From contig JABAQM010000001.1 in the NCBI GenBank assembly GCA_019187105.1, positions 1,364,001 to 1,428,000 on the forward strand: a stretch of 64,000 bases of DNA, written 5' to 3'. Under the pieces are notes generated by a model, which had not been told where the DNA came from, ran no database searches, and saw only the letters and a list, made by a program, of their open reading frames with translations. This DNA is from Fimbriimonadaceae bacterium (GTDB lineage: Bacteria > Armatimonadota > Fimbriimonadia > Fimbriimonadales > Fimbriimonadaceae). Below, one piece after another: positions 27,056 to 36,494 of this stretch (position 1 is its first letter; every line of letters starts with the position of its first letter). The translations under genes and the position numbers were made by a program.

Positions 27056-27684
27056 CAGTGAGCGGCCTCCTGCTTCGGCTCTTCCGTTTCGGCTTGAGGC
27101 GGACCCACCTCGCTCACCGCAGCGTTTTGACTCAGTTGAAGTGCCCGTATATAGGCCGCAACGGCCCACCGGTCGTCCGGTTCGAGCCGAGAGGCATAGC
27201 TAAACATGGTTCCGTACCCGTTGGTCATCACATCGAAAAAGTGCCCGATCGGCATGTTCCGCAGCCGGTCGTCGTGGTAGCTCGCAGGCTTTCTGCGAAG
27301 TGCCAGACCGCGCTGCGTGATCATGCCATTGCCGTCACCGACGGCGCCGTGGCAGTGGGTGCAGAACACCATGAACCGGTCCTTGCCCCGTTTCAGCACG
27401 GCTTTGAGATCAGCTCGTGTATCGACTTCCTTGCCGTCGATGTTGAGCGTGGGTGGCAGGTCACGGACGAGCTTGCCATCCGAGAAGCCGCGATAGCGAG
27501 CCTCGTCGAGCCTTAACCCACTGCGAGCAATCGTTCCCTCGACCGGCGCACGGCTGGCCCGGCGATCTCCGTAGAAATTATTCTCTTCCAGCGGTCCGCT
27601 TCGGGGCTGAACCCACATATCGGTATGGCAGCCCGCTACGAGGATGCCCGCTGCCGCAATCCAGATTGGGAAGCTTCGCCTCAC
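27055..27684 (-). CDS. actE: Alternative complex III subunit ActE, mono-heme cytochrome c lipoprotein
   Basis: 209 residues from GTG at 27684, which overlaps the actD stop as GTGA; the ORF from 27906 would run inside actD. Lipoprotein signal (FPIWIAAAGILVAGC) with the lipid Cys at residue 19. One heme motif, CTHCH, in FMVFCTHCHG, and a distal Met probably in MTNGYGTMFSY. It is the membrane-tethered mono-heme subunit that passes electrons out of the complex. The gene order D-E-F matches known ACIII loci. Confidence 0.92.
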   Translation of the reverse strand: MRRSFPIWIAAAGILVAGCHTDMWVQPRSGPLEENNFYGDRRASRAPVEGTIARSGLRLDEARYRGFSDGKLVRDLPPTLNIDGKEVDTRADLKAVLKRGKDRFMVFCTHCHGAVGDGNGMITQRGLALRRKPASYHDDRLRNMPIGHFFDVMTNGYGTMFSYASRLEPDDRWAVAAYIRALQLSQNAAVSEVGPPQAETEEPKQEAAH

Positions 27685-28238
27685 TTCTCCACCTCGCTCA
27701 CGCGTTCGGCTCCGAGCCCTTGGAGGAAGCTCGTCGTTTTGTCCTTGTCGTACAGCGGATCGTCGGCTTCGATCGAAAGAAAGAACCGATCCTGGCTGGA
27801 GCGTTCGAATTCCGGGGTATTGAACACACTGTGGTAAGGGCGCGGAAGCCCATTGAGGCCGAGCATTCCGAAGACCGCGCCGAAGGCCGCGAACAGCACC
27901 GTACACTCGAAAGTGACCGGGATGAACGAAACCCAGCTATGCAGCGGACGTCCTCCCGCGTTGTGCGGATAGACCATCACCGCGGTCCAATACTGTAGCC
28001 CATAGCCGACGGCGGCGCCCGTCAAGCCGGAGAGAAACACGATCCATTTCACCCGCACGTCGGTTTCGCCCATCGCATCGCTCAGACCATGCACTGGAAA
28101 CGGCGTGTAGCAATCGGTCTTCGTATATCCCTCGAGCCGAACCGCATCGGCCGCCGCGATCAGCTTGTCCGGACTGTCGAACTGGGCAACGACGCCGTAC
28201 GTCCCGTACTCCTCTTCTGCGTGGATGTAATCGCTCAT
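27681..28238 (-). CDS. actD: Alternative complex III subunit ActD (DUF3341)
   Basis: 185 residues. N-terminal soluble domain (YGVVAQFDSPDKLIAAADAVRLEGYTK), two membrane helices (KWIVFLSGLTGAAVGYGLQYW; VTFECTVLFAAFGAVFGMLGL) and a C-terminal soluble part (DRFFLSIEADDPLYD). The opening 'GVVAxF xSPxxLixAAxxxRxxGYxxxdxyTPFPVHG' pattern is characteristic of ActD/DUF3341. It is small and holds no cofactor site; its role is structural. Confidence 0.93.
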   Translation of the reverse strand: MSDYIHAEEEYGTYGVVAQFDSPDKLIAAADAVRLEGYTKTDCYTPFPVHGLSDAMGETDVRVKWIVFLSGLTGAAVGYGLQYWTAVMVYPHNAGGRPLHSWVSFIPVTFECTVLFAAFGAVFGMLGLNGLPRPYHSVFNTPEFERSSQDRFFLSIEADDPLYDKDKTTSFLQGLGAERVSEVEK

Positions 28239-29683
28239 CAGTTGTCTCCCTTGCCGCCAGGCACGTGAGCGACATCGGCGCCGTGGGGTGCGGGAGCATG
28301 GTGCTCCTTATGGCCATGGTGATGCCGGTGTGTCAACGTGTGCCACAGCTCCCGGATTTCGAAGATCGAGATCACCGGGATGAAGCGCATGAACAGGAAC
28401 ATCATCATGATGAAGAACCCGATCGTGCCGAGGAACATCGACCAGTCCCAGAACGTCGGCGAGTACATTCCCCAGCTCGACGGAAGGAAGTCGCGGTGAA
28501 GGCTGACCGGGATGATGATGAATCGTTCCAGCCACATGCCAACGCTGACGATGATCGAGATCACGAAAACGAGCGGCAGATTGCGCCGGTTCTTGCGTAG
28601 CCAAAGCACCTGAGGTGCGACGCCGTTGCAGAAGAGCAGCGCCCAGTAATACGGTGCGTACGGTCCCGACAGCCGGTTCTTCATCATGTAGGTCTCGTAC
28701 ACGTTCCCGCTGTAGAACGCATAAAAGATTTCCATGATGTAGCCGTAGAACACGACCAACCCGGTGGTGAGCATGATCTTGCACATCCAGTCGATGTGCT
28801 TCATCGTGATGAACGCCTTGAGCCCGTACCACCACCGCATTGGCAGCGCGAAGGTCAACACCATCGCGAAGCCGGCATAGACGGCGCCGGCGACGAAGTA
28901 GGGCGGGAAAATCGTGGTGTGCCATCCGGGCAAGATCGAGACCGCAAAGTCGAAGGACACGATCGTGTGCACGGATAGAACGAGCGGGGTCGAAAGACCG
29001 GCCAAAAGGAGGTACGCCTGATCATATCGGTGCCAGTGCCTTGCCGATCCGCGCCATCCCATCGCAAGGCTGCCATAGACCATCTTCGATACCTTCGACT
29101 TGGCCTTGTCCCGGAGCGTGGCAAGGTCTGGAATCAAGCCCATCGCCCAGAAGAGGATGGAAACGGTCATGTAGGTCGAAACCGCAAAGACGTCCCAGAC
29201 TAGCGGGCTGCGGAACTGGGGCCACAGGTTGAGCGTGTCCGGACCAAGGGGCATCAACCAATAGGCGACCCAAGGCCGGCCCGTATGTAGCAGCGGGAAC
29301 ATGCCCGCGCACATGACGGCGAAGATCGTCATCGCTTCCGCGAACCGGTTGATCGACATGCGCCACTTCTGGCGCATCAGGAGAAGGATCGCCGAAATCA
29401 GGGTTCCGGCGTGACCGATGCCGATCCACCAAACGAAGTTGATGATGTCGAAGCCCCAGCCGACCGGCTGGTTATTTCCCCATAGACCAATGCCGTTGTA
29501 GACCAGCCAGAAGATCGTGACCAGCAGCGCGTTGGCGCCGAAGAATCCGATGCCAAACATCACGAACCAGAACCGGCCGTGGCGCTTCGGGTCCATGGCG
29601 ACGTCGCCGATGCGGTCGGTGATCGTCTGGTAACTCTGTTGACCTTCGATCAACGGCTCGTACGGAACTGTTTCATTCGCCAT
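28238..29683 (-). CDS. actC: Alternative complex III subunit ActC (NrfD-like quinol-binding)
   Basis: 481 residues with about ten helices. The NrfD family motif is clear (GFDIINFVWWIGIGHAGTLISAILLL; RFAEAMTIFAVMCAGMFPLLHTGRPW; SVHTIVSFDFAVSILPGWHTTIFPPYFVAGA). ActC is the likely quinol site, taking electrons to the Fe-S centres of ActB. The C-terminus is His-rich (HRHHHGHKEHHAPAPHG). It starts 2 bases after actB stops. Confidence 0.95.
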   Translation of the reverse strand: MANETVPYEPLIEGQQSYQTITDRIGDVAMDPKRHGRFWFVMFGIGFFGANALLVTIFWLVYNGIGLWGNNQPVGWGFDIINFVWWIGIGHAGTLISAILLLMRQKWRMSINRFAEAMTIFAVMCAGMFPLLHTGRPWVAYWLMPLGPDTLNLWPQFRSPLVWDVFAVSTYMTVSILFWAMGLIPDLATLRDKAKSKVSKMVYGSLAMGWRGSARHWHRYDQAYLLLAGLSTPLVLSVHTIVSFDFAVSILPGWHTTIFPPYFVAGAVYAGFAMVLTFALPMRWWYGLKAFITMKHIDWMCKIMLTTGLVVFYGYIMEIFYAFYSGNVYETYMMKNRLSGPYAPYYWALLFCNGVAPQVLWLRKNRRNLPLVFVISIIVSVGMWLERFIIIPVSLHRDFLPSSWGMYSPTFWDWSMFLGTIGFFIMMMFLFMRFIPVISIFEIRELWHTLTHRHHHGHKEHHAPAPHGADVAHVPGGKGDN

Positions 29684-29685
29684 GG

Positions 29686-32600
29686 TTAAGCGGTCACCTC
29701 GCGGTTCGGGTTCGAAACCTTGCCTTTGTACGTTGTTCGGGGCATCGTGTTCAGATCGGTCAGGACGCCATAGTTGCGCGGATCTTCATTCTTGGAAGCG
29801 TAGACCTCGCTCTTGGGGTCGCGAATGTTGCCAAAGATGATCACTTTCGTCGGACAGGCTTGCTGGCAGGCCGTCACGATCTCACCGTCTCGGATCGGTC
29901 GGCCCTCGATCTTGGCCTTCACCCGTGCGGCGGAGATGCGCTGGACGCAGTACGTGCACTTCTCCATAACGCCTCGGCCCCGCACCGTCACATCGGGGTT
30001 ATTCAGCATCTTCAGCATCTGTCGTCCCAGGGGCTTTTGGCTGGTGGCATTGCCCATCATCATCGCCTCTAGAGGCTTGCGTTCGGCAAACTGCTCCATG
30101 TTGTCGGTGTAGTTGTAGTAGTTGAATCGCCGCACCTTGTAAGGGCAGTTGTTGCTGCAATAGCGAGTGCCGACGCACCGGTTGTAGACCATCTGGTTCA
30201 AGCCGTCCTTGCTATGCACGGTAGCGGCGACGGGGCAGACCGGCTCGCACGGCGCCGTCTCGCAGTGCTGGCAAAGCATCGGCATGAAGTTGTGGGACGG
30301 ATTGTCCATGGTTGGCTTGCCGTCGCGCGGGCCGTGGTATCGGTCGATCCGCAGCCAATGCATTTCGCGGCCCCGCCTAACCTCGTCCTTGCCAACCACC
30401 GGGATGTTGTTCTCGGCTTGGCACGCGATGACGCAGGCGTTGCAGCCCGTACACAGATTGAGGTCGATCGTCATGCCCCACTGATCGCCTTCCTGCAAGA
30501 ACTCCTTCGGATTGTAGAGGGTTAGCGGCTTGTGTTCAGGATGGTCCTTGGGAGCCAGGTTTGGATTGGAAGCCAAGTCCTCCAAAGTTCCCGATCGCAG
30601 AATGTCGCGGACATGCAGCCCGTCGTCGATGCTGAAGTGCTGCTGGGTCTGCGCGACCATATACGTGTCGCCGGTCTTCACCAAGTCCGCCTTGACGACC
30701 GTATCCCGCGTCGCCAGCTTTCGGAACCGGAAGGCGTCGAAGCCGACCCCGTTGCCGACTGTTCCCGCCGAGGTCCGGCCGAATCCGACGTGCACGGTGA
30801 TCGCGTCGTCGGCATGGCCCGGGAGAACCCAAACCGGGACCTTGATCGTGGCACCGTTTGCAGTCAGACTTGCGACATCGGCGATACCCTCTTCCATGCG
30901 AATGCCGAGCCGCTCGGCCGTCTTGACGCTCACGATCGCGAAATTGTCCCAAACCGTTTTCGTCAGAGGTTTGGGCAGCTCTTGGAGCCACCCGTTGTTT
31001 GCCCAGCGTCCGTCGAACAACGTCGGGTCAGGGAGAATGCTGAGCTCCATCCCTCCACCACCAGCGGCCGGCGTTAAGGAAGCGGCTGCCGACGCGTTCG
31101 CGGTTAGCGTTGCGGCAGGGATGTTGCCCCCGGCTAAGACGCCGTCGTGCAACGCATTCGCCCACGTGGTCTTGAATCCCTCCGGCGCGACACCCCAGTA
31201 GTGGTTTTCGAGCGCTTCGCGGCCCGACCACGGTCGGTTAAGCATGCCGGCCAGTACTTCGAGGATGGAGCGTGACTCGTGCAGCCGGTCGATAATCGGT
31301 TGACAGAAGCTGACGGTACCGTCGTGGGCAACCGCATCTCCCCAAGCCTCGAAGAAATGGGTGTCGGGCAAATACCACGTGCAGAGTTGCGCGGTCTCGT
31401 CCCGATACAGGCCATGCCGCACCTTGAAGGGCACCTTCGTCATCGCCTCCCGGAAGTTCACATCGGCGGGTGCGTCATAGACGGGGTTGCCGCCGAAGAC
31501 CCACAGCGACTGCACTTCGCCGGCGTTCATCTCCTCGACGAGCTGACGGAAGGCAGTCGTTTGGTCGGCGGGGCCGGTGATAATGGGCTCGGTAGCCAAC
31601 ACCGTTTCACCGAGGTTGCCCAAGGCCGCATTCATTAGATAGGCCAAGGCATGAATCGAAGCCGGCATGTTGTCTCCAACGACAACGACGGAACGCCCCC
31701 GGTTGGCCTGCAGGTCCTTGGCTGCTGTTGCAACGAGGTTGCCGCCCGAACTTCCCGCGGAGACCGAAACGCCGACCTGTGCGGCGAGTGCAAAAGCAGC
31801 TGCCTGCAGCTCGCTCGGTTTCATGGGTTGGCGATGGTCGGCCATCGATCCCGCCAGGCTGGGCATGGTTTCGAACGCATACAGGCGGTTCATGGAATCG
31901 CCCGCCTTGCTCACCTTGCGCTTGGCCGCGAAGTCGTGCATGTAGCGGACGCTGCCCGGCCCTTCCGACATGAAGTCACAGTCCAATGAGACCACGACAT
32001 CGGCCTTGGAGAAATCGTAGTGGATCGAATAGGGCTTCCCAAAGACCATTTCGGCCGCAATCCGGGCGTTTTCAGAGCTGACGCCGTCGTATTGGATCCA
32101 TTTGGTTCCGGGATACGCTTCGATGATCTGGTTAATCAGGCCGATCGCCGCCGGCGAGCTGGTCGATTCGGAGAGAATCCGCAGACCGCCTCTCGCGGCT
32201 TTCGCCGCGTTAAGGTTCGACAATGCCGCCTTCCAGAAGGCGTCCCAGGTCGCGATTTCCTCGTCGTTGATGACGTTGATCCCGCGATCCGGGTCGTACA
32301 TCGTGAGGAGTGACGCCTGCGAGAACACGTCGGTCGCCCCGAGCGACGAGGGGTGCATCGGGTTTCCTTCAACCTTTATCGGTCGACCCTCGTACTGGTC
32401 GACCAATACGCCGAAGCCGTAACCGAATCGGGTCATCGTCGTGGCATAGGACAAGCGCTGCCCCGGCACGACGCCTTCGGGCGCCTTCACGTACGGGACG
32501 ATTTTCTCCGCCGGCAGGCTTCTGCATCCGGCAGAGGTCAAGCCGGCCAGCGCCAAACCTGCACCCATGAGCTTCAGCATGCTGCGGCGGTCGATCTGAG

Positions 32601-32736
32601 GAATCGATTCCCGATGGGGGAACTCATCCTCGACCCAAGCCTGGAATTCAGGCGTGCCCTCAAGCTGTCCTTGGCCGGACCAGAGACCATTCGTCTGGTC
32701 GAGCTTTTCCCGGAGCTTTGCGTAGTTCGTACTCAT
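29686..32736 (-). CDS. actB: Alternative complex III subunit ActB (molybdopterin-like plus Fe-S)
   Basis: 1016 residues. Tat-type leader with twin Arg at 50-51 (DRRSMLKLMGAGLALAGLTSAGC); the final Cys suggests lipidation as well. Residues 75-720 are homologous to molybdopterin oxidoreductases, but known ActB proteins do not bind Mo. From about residue 760 come the cysteine motifs of a [4Fe-4S]/[3Fe-4S] ferredoxin-like subunit (CTGCNACVIAC; CQHCETAPCEPVCP; CVGTRYCSNNCP; CTYCVQR; CQQACP). In some complexes these two parts are separate; in ActB they are fused. It relays electrons from the quinol site to the hemes of ActA. Confidence 0.95.
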   Translation of the reverse strand: MSTNYAKLREKLDQTNGLWSGQGQLEGTPEFQAWVEDEFPHRESIPQIDRRSMLKLMGAGLALAGLTSAGCRSLPAEKIVPYVKAPEGVVPGQRLSYATTMTRFGYGFGVLVDQYEGRPIKVEGNPMHPSSLGATDVFSQASLLTMYDPDRGINVINDEEIATWDAFWKAALSNLNAAKAARGGLRILSESTSSPAAIGLINQIIEAYPGTKWIQYDGVSSENARIAAEMVFGKPYSIHYDFSKADVVVSLDCDFMSEGPGSVRYMHDFAAKRKVSKAGDSMNRLYAFETMPSLAGSMADHRQPMKPSELQAAAFALAAQVGVSVSAGSSGGNLVATAAKDLQANRGRSVVVVGDNMPASIHALAYLMNAALGNLGETVLATEPIITGPADQTTAFRQLVEEMNAGEVQSLWVFGGNPVYDAPADVNFREAMTKVPFKVRHGLYRDETAQLCTWYLPDTHFFEAWGDAVAHDGTVSFCQPIIDRLHESRSILEVLAGMLNRPWSGREALENHYWGVAPEGFKTTWANALHDGVLAGGNIPAATLTANASAAASLTPAAGGGGMELSILPDPTLFDGRWANNGWLQELPKPLTKTVWDNFAIVSVKTAERLGIRMEEGIADVASLTANGATIKVPVWVLPGHADDAITVHVGFGRTSAGTVGNGVGFDAFRFRKLATRDTVVKADLVKTGDTYMVAQTQQHFSIDDGLHVRDILRSGTLEDLASNPNLAPKDHPEHKPLTLYNPKEFLQEGDQWGMTIDLNLCTGCNACVIACQAENNIPVVGKDEVRRGREMHWLRIDRYHGPRDGKPTMDNPSHNFMPMLCQHCETAPCEPVCPVAATVHSKDGLNQMVYNRCVGTRYCSNNCPYKVRRFNYYNYTDNMEQFAERKPLEAMMMGNATSQKPLGRQMLKMLNNPDVTVRGRGVMEKCTYCVQRISAARVKAKIEGRPIRDGEIVTACQQACPTKVIIFGNIRDPKSEVYASKNEDPRNYGVLTDLNTMPRTTYKGKVSNPNREVTA

Positions 32737-33515
32737 CGGTGACAGATCCAGCAGTCGGCAAGCTGCTTCACGTTGATGCCTCGTTCCTTGACCAGTTCCT
32801 TTCCTTCCTTGATTTCAGCCGGGGAGGCCGTTCGAGGCAGGCCGTTGAGCAGCAGCCTCTCCGAAACCGTTAGATTGGCCGACCCGGACATGTATTTGCC
32901 GTACAGTTCGAACACCTGCTCCTTCGGCGACAGCTTCTCTCCGGACTCCGACTTGACGTCGAGCAAGAATTTCTCTGGAGCGTTGTGGCAGTCCAAGCAC
33001 CACTTCATCTCGAAGGTAGCGCCCTTGTAGGTGAGGTGCATCTTCTGCACGGGGCCGTGGCAGGTATTGCAGTTGATGCCGCGGTTGACATGGATGCTGT
33101 GGTTGAAATACACGAACGCGGGAGTCTTGTTGACCTTGTTCCAACCCACTTGGCCCGATCCATCCTGCCACTTGATCGGGGTCCCGGTTTCATAGCTGTC
33201 TCGCACGGGCTTGAGCAGTGGGCTGTTCGTCCAAATCTGCGAATGGCAGGTCATGCAGGTCTCGGTGGGCGGTATTCCCGCGTAGGCGGCCTTTTCGACG
33301 GCCGTATGGCAGTACCGACAGTCGATGCCCAGTTCAAAGGCATGGTGCTGGTGGCTGAACGGAATCGGTTGATCGACGGGAACGCCGACGTTCGTGTTGA
33401 AGGGTGATCGCGAGAAGGTAGATCCGGCCCAGATCACCATCCAAGGGACAGTTGCCGCTGCCACCACGCTGATCTTGGCAAGTGAATTTGAACTGGGTCT
33501 GAAGATATTGGGCAT
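32733..33515 (-). CDS. actA: Alternative complex III subunit ActA, pentaheme cytochrome c
   Basis: 260 residues. N-terminal membrane anchor (LAKISVVAAATVPWMVIWAG). Five CxxCH motifs start at residues 66, 87, 149, 173 and 255 (CRYCH, CMTCH, CNTCH, CLDCH, CWICH), the last two residues from the C-terminus, together with extra His for bis-His ligation (FSHQHH; YFNHSIHV). This is the pentaheme ActA of alternative complex III. It is the first act gene, overlapping the heme-synthase fusion by one base and actB by 4. Confidence 0.96.
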   Translation of the reverse strand: MPNIFRPSSNSLAKISVVAAATVPWMVIWAGSTFSRSPFNTNVGVPVDQPIPFSHQHHAFELGIDCRYCHTAVEKAAYAGIPPTETCMTCHSQIWTNSPLLKPVRDSYETGTPIKWQDGSGQVGWNKVNKTPAFVYFNHSIHVNRGINCNTCHGPVQKMHLTYKGATFEMKWCLDCHNAPEKFLLDVKSESGEKLSPKEQVFELYGKYMSGSANLTVSERLLLNGLPRTASPAEIKEGKELVKERGINVKQLADCWICHR

Positions 33516-35698
33516 TACCGAGCTACCTGTCCGTATCCGTTGGTTGAGTCATTCATAAGCCTCGCCGTCATCGCCGGCCGCTGTTGAGCCTCGATCGGCT
33601 CCGAGCGCTCCGCACGCCAATCCAATGCGACGATGACAAAGAGGATGGCCAAGTAGGCCATCGAGTATTTGAAAAGAGACCTCGCTTGAGGGCGGTCGGT
33701 GTCCCGCAGCAGCTGCAGGCACCGCACGATGAGTCCTATGTTGAGCAGACTGGCGCCGACCAAATAGATGGTGCCAACTCCTGGCTGCAGCACGGGAAGG
33801 ATCGATACGATCGCCGTAACGATGCCGTAAAACACGATCTGGACCACCGTGGCCCGTTCACCGATCGCAATCGGCGCCATCGGCACGCCTGCGGCTGCAT
33901 AGTCGTCCTTGATCAGAATGGCCAGCGCCCAGAAATGCACTGGAGTCCAGACGAAGATGATGGCGAACAAGTACCAAGCCAGTGGTGTGAGCTCGCCGGT
34001 CACTGAGGCCCAACCCACCAAAGGCGGGAAGGCTCCCGCTGCCCCGCCGATGACGATGTTCTGCCACGTCCGGCGCTTTAGCAGCAGCGTATAGATGACC
34101 ACGTAAAACGCGAGCCCCGCTAAGGCGAGCATCGCCGCCATGAGATTCGCCGCCCACCACAAGATGCCAAAGGACGCCGACGCCAGGATGAAGGCGAACC
34201 GCAGGGCGGTTTGCGCCGAAAGAACGTGCGAAACGATCGGCCGTTTGGACGTTCGCTCCATCTTCACGTCCAGATCCTGTTCGACGACCATATTGATCGC
34301 GTTAGCGGCGCCAGCTGCGAAGTAGCCACCGACGAGTACAGCGAGGAACAAGCCAAGTCCGGGCCAGCCGCCGGCAGCCGGAAACATCGCCATCACCGTG
34401 GTGAAGAGCAGGAGGCTGACTACGCGCGGCTTCGTCAAGCCCACATAGGCTCGAATCAAGTCGCCAACCGGACGGCGCTCGAGCGGCTCGGACGCAGCCA
34501 CGTCGGTCTTGCTGGCTCGGAACACGTACAGCGACGTTGCGCAGATCGCGATCCAGAGCAGATCCGCCATCAGCAGGTGGACAAGCTGCATACCAACCGG
34601 CGCATGAAGCAGCAGGTTGACCAGCCCCAACGCCATCTCGGCGATAAAGATGCCCACTACCCAGCGGGCGGCATATCGAAGGCGATCGTCCTTCCGCAGG
34701 TGAACCGCCAGCCCGGCCAGGAGGACAAGGAGCAGTCCGACTGACACCGCAATCATCGGATGCAGGATGCGGAGGCGGATGAGAAAGTGTGCCGTTGGCG
34801 AAAGGTCGCGCTGGATCGCTTCGGCAATGTTGGTTTCCGGAAAAAGGGTGCCGCCGAGCGCCGTCACCGCGCCGCTGATCCCCAGCAGCATGGTCGCCGA
34901 TAGCCCGACCCACATCCCCGCACCGAGCGCTCCGTTTCCGGTCAGCCGTATCCTTCCCAACCCGTTGCCGGCAAGGATCATCCAGGTAATCGCTGCCAGC
35001 AGGAGGAACGTGGTGGCAAGGTGCGAAGCCATCGCAATCGCACGATGAACGGAATCGTCATCGGCCACCCATCCCATTTTCACCAGCATCATCCCGAGCA
35101 GGGCTTCAGCGACGCCGAGCCCTAGCACGACAACCGATGCGGTTCTCGCCTGGTGACCTTTCGGGAATGCGCGGAACGCGAAGACCACCCCGACGAGCAC
35201 CCAAAGTCCAAAGATGCCGCTCGTCGCCCGGTGGGTGAATTCGATCAGAGTTTCTTGCGATGGGGTTCGAGGGATAACTTCGCCGTTGCAGTCGGGCCAA
35301 TGGCTGCCGCAGCCTGCCCCCGATCCGGTGGCGCGGACGAACGCTCCCCACAGAATGACAAGAAGGGTATAGACAAGCAGGGCTTTGGAGAAGCTTACAA
35401 ACCTCTTGCTGGACAGCAGCCGATTTCCCCATTCGACGCCGCCAAAACTTTCCGACCGAACCGGCGCGATTCCAGGCGAATCGTCAGCTTCCTCGCCGGC
35501 GGACGGAGCAAGAGTTGATACAGACCCGTCGGGATTCGTGTCCCGATGCGATGTGCTGCCCACGCTCGACGTAAAAGGGTATCCGATATCGAAAACCGTG
35601 TCAACAACCTCACCTGCCATATCCGGGCGCTTGTCGAACGCATAACGGGCAACTATGGGGAGATTTGCTTTAAAATTCGCGGATTGCCGCGATTTCAT
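33515..35698 (-). CDS. ctaA-ctaB: Fused heme A synthase and heme O synthase (CtaA-CtaB)
   Basis: 727 residues. Residues about 100-400 are CtaA/COX15: LVILWGAFVRATGSGAGCGSHWPDCNGE, then E-F-T-H-R and later S-V-H-R and I-L-H-P His motifs for heme. Residues about 420-690 are CtaB/COX10: LTKPRVVSLLLFTTVMAMF, the Asp-rich prenyl site NMVVEQDLDVKMERTSKRP, VIYTLLLKRRTWQNIVIGG, and IFVWTPVHFWALAI. Heme B would be farnesylated to heme O and oxidised to heme A by one polypeptide. The first 95 residues are soluble and not conserved. ATG at 35698 gives the longest frame; ATG at 35620 is an alternative and neither has a clear Shine-Dalgarno. Confidence 0.93.
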   Translation of the reverse strand: MKSRQSANFKANLPIVARYAFDKRPDMAGEVVDTVFDIGYPFTSSVGSTSHRDTNPDGSVSTLAPSAGEEADDSPGIAPVRSESFGGVEWGNRLLSSKRFVSFSKALLVYTLLVILWGAFVRATGSGAGCGSHWPDCNGEVIPRTPSQETLIEFTHRATSGIFGLWVLVGVVFAFRAFPKGHQARTASVVVLGLGVAEALLGMMLVKMGWVADDDSVHRAIAMASHLATTFLLLAAITWMILAGNGLGRIRLTGNGALGAGMWVGLSATMLLGISGAVTALGGTLFPETNIAEAIQRDLSPTAHFLIRLRILHPMIAVSVGLLLVLLAGLAVHLRKDDRLRYAARWVVGIFIAEMALGLVNLLLHAPVGMQLVHLLMADLLWIAICATSLYVFRASKTDVAASEPLERRPVGDLIRAYVGLTKPRVVSLLLFTTVMAMFPAAGGWPGLGLFLAVLVGGYFAAGAANAINMVVEQDLDVKMERTSKRPIVSHVLSAQTALRFAFILASASFGILWWAANLMAAMLALAGLAFYVVIYTLLLKRRTWQNIVIGGAAGAFPPLVGWASVTGELTPLAWYLFAIIFVWTPVHFWALAILIKDDYAAAGVPMAPIAIGERATVVQIVFYGIVTAIVSILPVLQPGVGTIYLVGASLLNIGLIVRCLQLLRDTDRPQARSLFKYSMAYLAILFVIVALDWRAERSEPIEAQQRPAMTARLMNDSTNGYGQVAR

Positions 35699-35736
35699 AA
35701 ATAGGTCATCAGAAATTTCCGATATATTCGATGACT
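35699..35736. promoter_or_regulatory. Divergent promoter region, respiratory operon and phosphodiester glycosidase
   Basis: Only 32 bases separate the longest two divergent frames. CGATATATTCG (35720-35730) is close to palindromic and offers TATATT on the plus strand and TATATC on the minus strand as possible -10 boxes. A perfect inverted repeat TCGCGG-ATTG-CCGCGA (35677-35692) lies next to it, inside the 5' end of the heme-synthase frame, and could be an operator if the real start is downstream. Confidence 0.35.
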
Positions 35737-36477
35737 ATGGCGGGATGGACGGCGATTCTAGTTTGCGCTACGGCGATAGGTCATCCGGGCGGGAGCACCG
35801 CTGCTCCCATCAGCTATTCCAAATTCAAGAACGGCAAGGCCTGGTACCACACCATCTTCGCCGACCTCTCCTGCGGGAGGGTCAGCCCGCAAACCATCGT
35901 CTCGCCTCGCCTAAGGTCGCCTCGCAGCCTCGTGGCATCGGCGAACCCGACGGCGGCGATTACGGGCACCTTCTTCTCCCCCGCCCATGAGCGGCCGGTC
36001 GGGGAGATCCTCGTCAACGGGGAATTGCGTTCCCGGGGACGGCGGGGAAGCATCCTTGCCATCGATTGGCGTGGCAAGGCGCACATCTTCGATCTGGACT
36101 ACGGACAGCGAGTCCCTTGGATGGATTACCGATTCGGGCTTCGGGCGACAGTTCGGGTTGTACGAAACGGCAATGTCAGCCCTAATCCTAGGGCACAGAA
36201 GTTCAAGGATCGCCGTATCTGGAGCAGGGCGCCTCGGACCGCTGCTGGCATCGACCGGCATGGCAACCTTCACCTCTTCACCACCCGGAATTCGGTTTCG
36301 CTCAATGAGCTGGGGTGGGCCATGGTCAAGCGAGGCATCGTCGATGGCGTGAATCTCGATGGTGGCGGGTCGACGTTGATGTACTACCGAGGAACCTACG
36401 TTGTCTCGACCCAGCGGCGCCTCAGCAACCTCTTCGTCCTGCACGAGCGCTCGCCTCTCGAATCGGCTAACCGATAG
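35731..36477 (+). CDS. Secreted phosphodiester glycosidase (NAGPA domain)
   Basis: 248 residues. ATG at 35731, with a second in-frame ATG at 35737 (MAGWTAILVCATAIG) that suits the TATATT box better. Weak signal peptide. The domain is the PF09992 family: AITGTFFSPA near the start of the fold, RTAAGIDRHGNLHLF, and the signature VNLDGGGSTLMYY near the end. Family members hydrolyse glycosyl phosphodiesters (the human model uncovers mannose-6-phosphate); in bacteria they are often wall or exopolysaccharide related. First gene of the plus-strand run that continues with a glycosyltransferase. Confidence 0.85.
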   Translation: MTMAGWTAILVCATAIGHPGGSTAAPISYSKFKNGKAWYHTIFADLSCGRVSPQTIVSPRLRSPRSLVASANPTAAITGTFFSPAHERPVGEILVNGELRSRGRRGSILAIDWRGKAHIFDLDYGQRVPWMDYRFGLRATVRVVRNGNVSPNPRAQKFKDRRIWSRAPRTAAGIDRHGNLHLFTTRNSVSLNELGWAMVKRGIVDGVNLDGGGSTLMYYRGTYVVSTQRRLSNLFVLHERSPLESANR

Positions 36478-36494
36478 GTAACATCCGGGGACCC

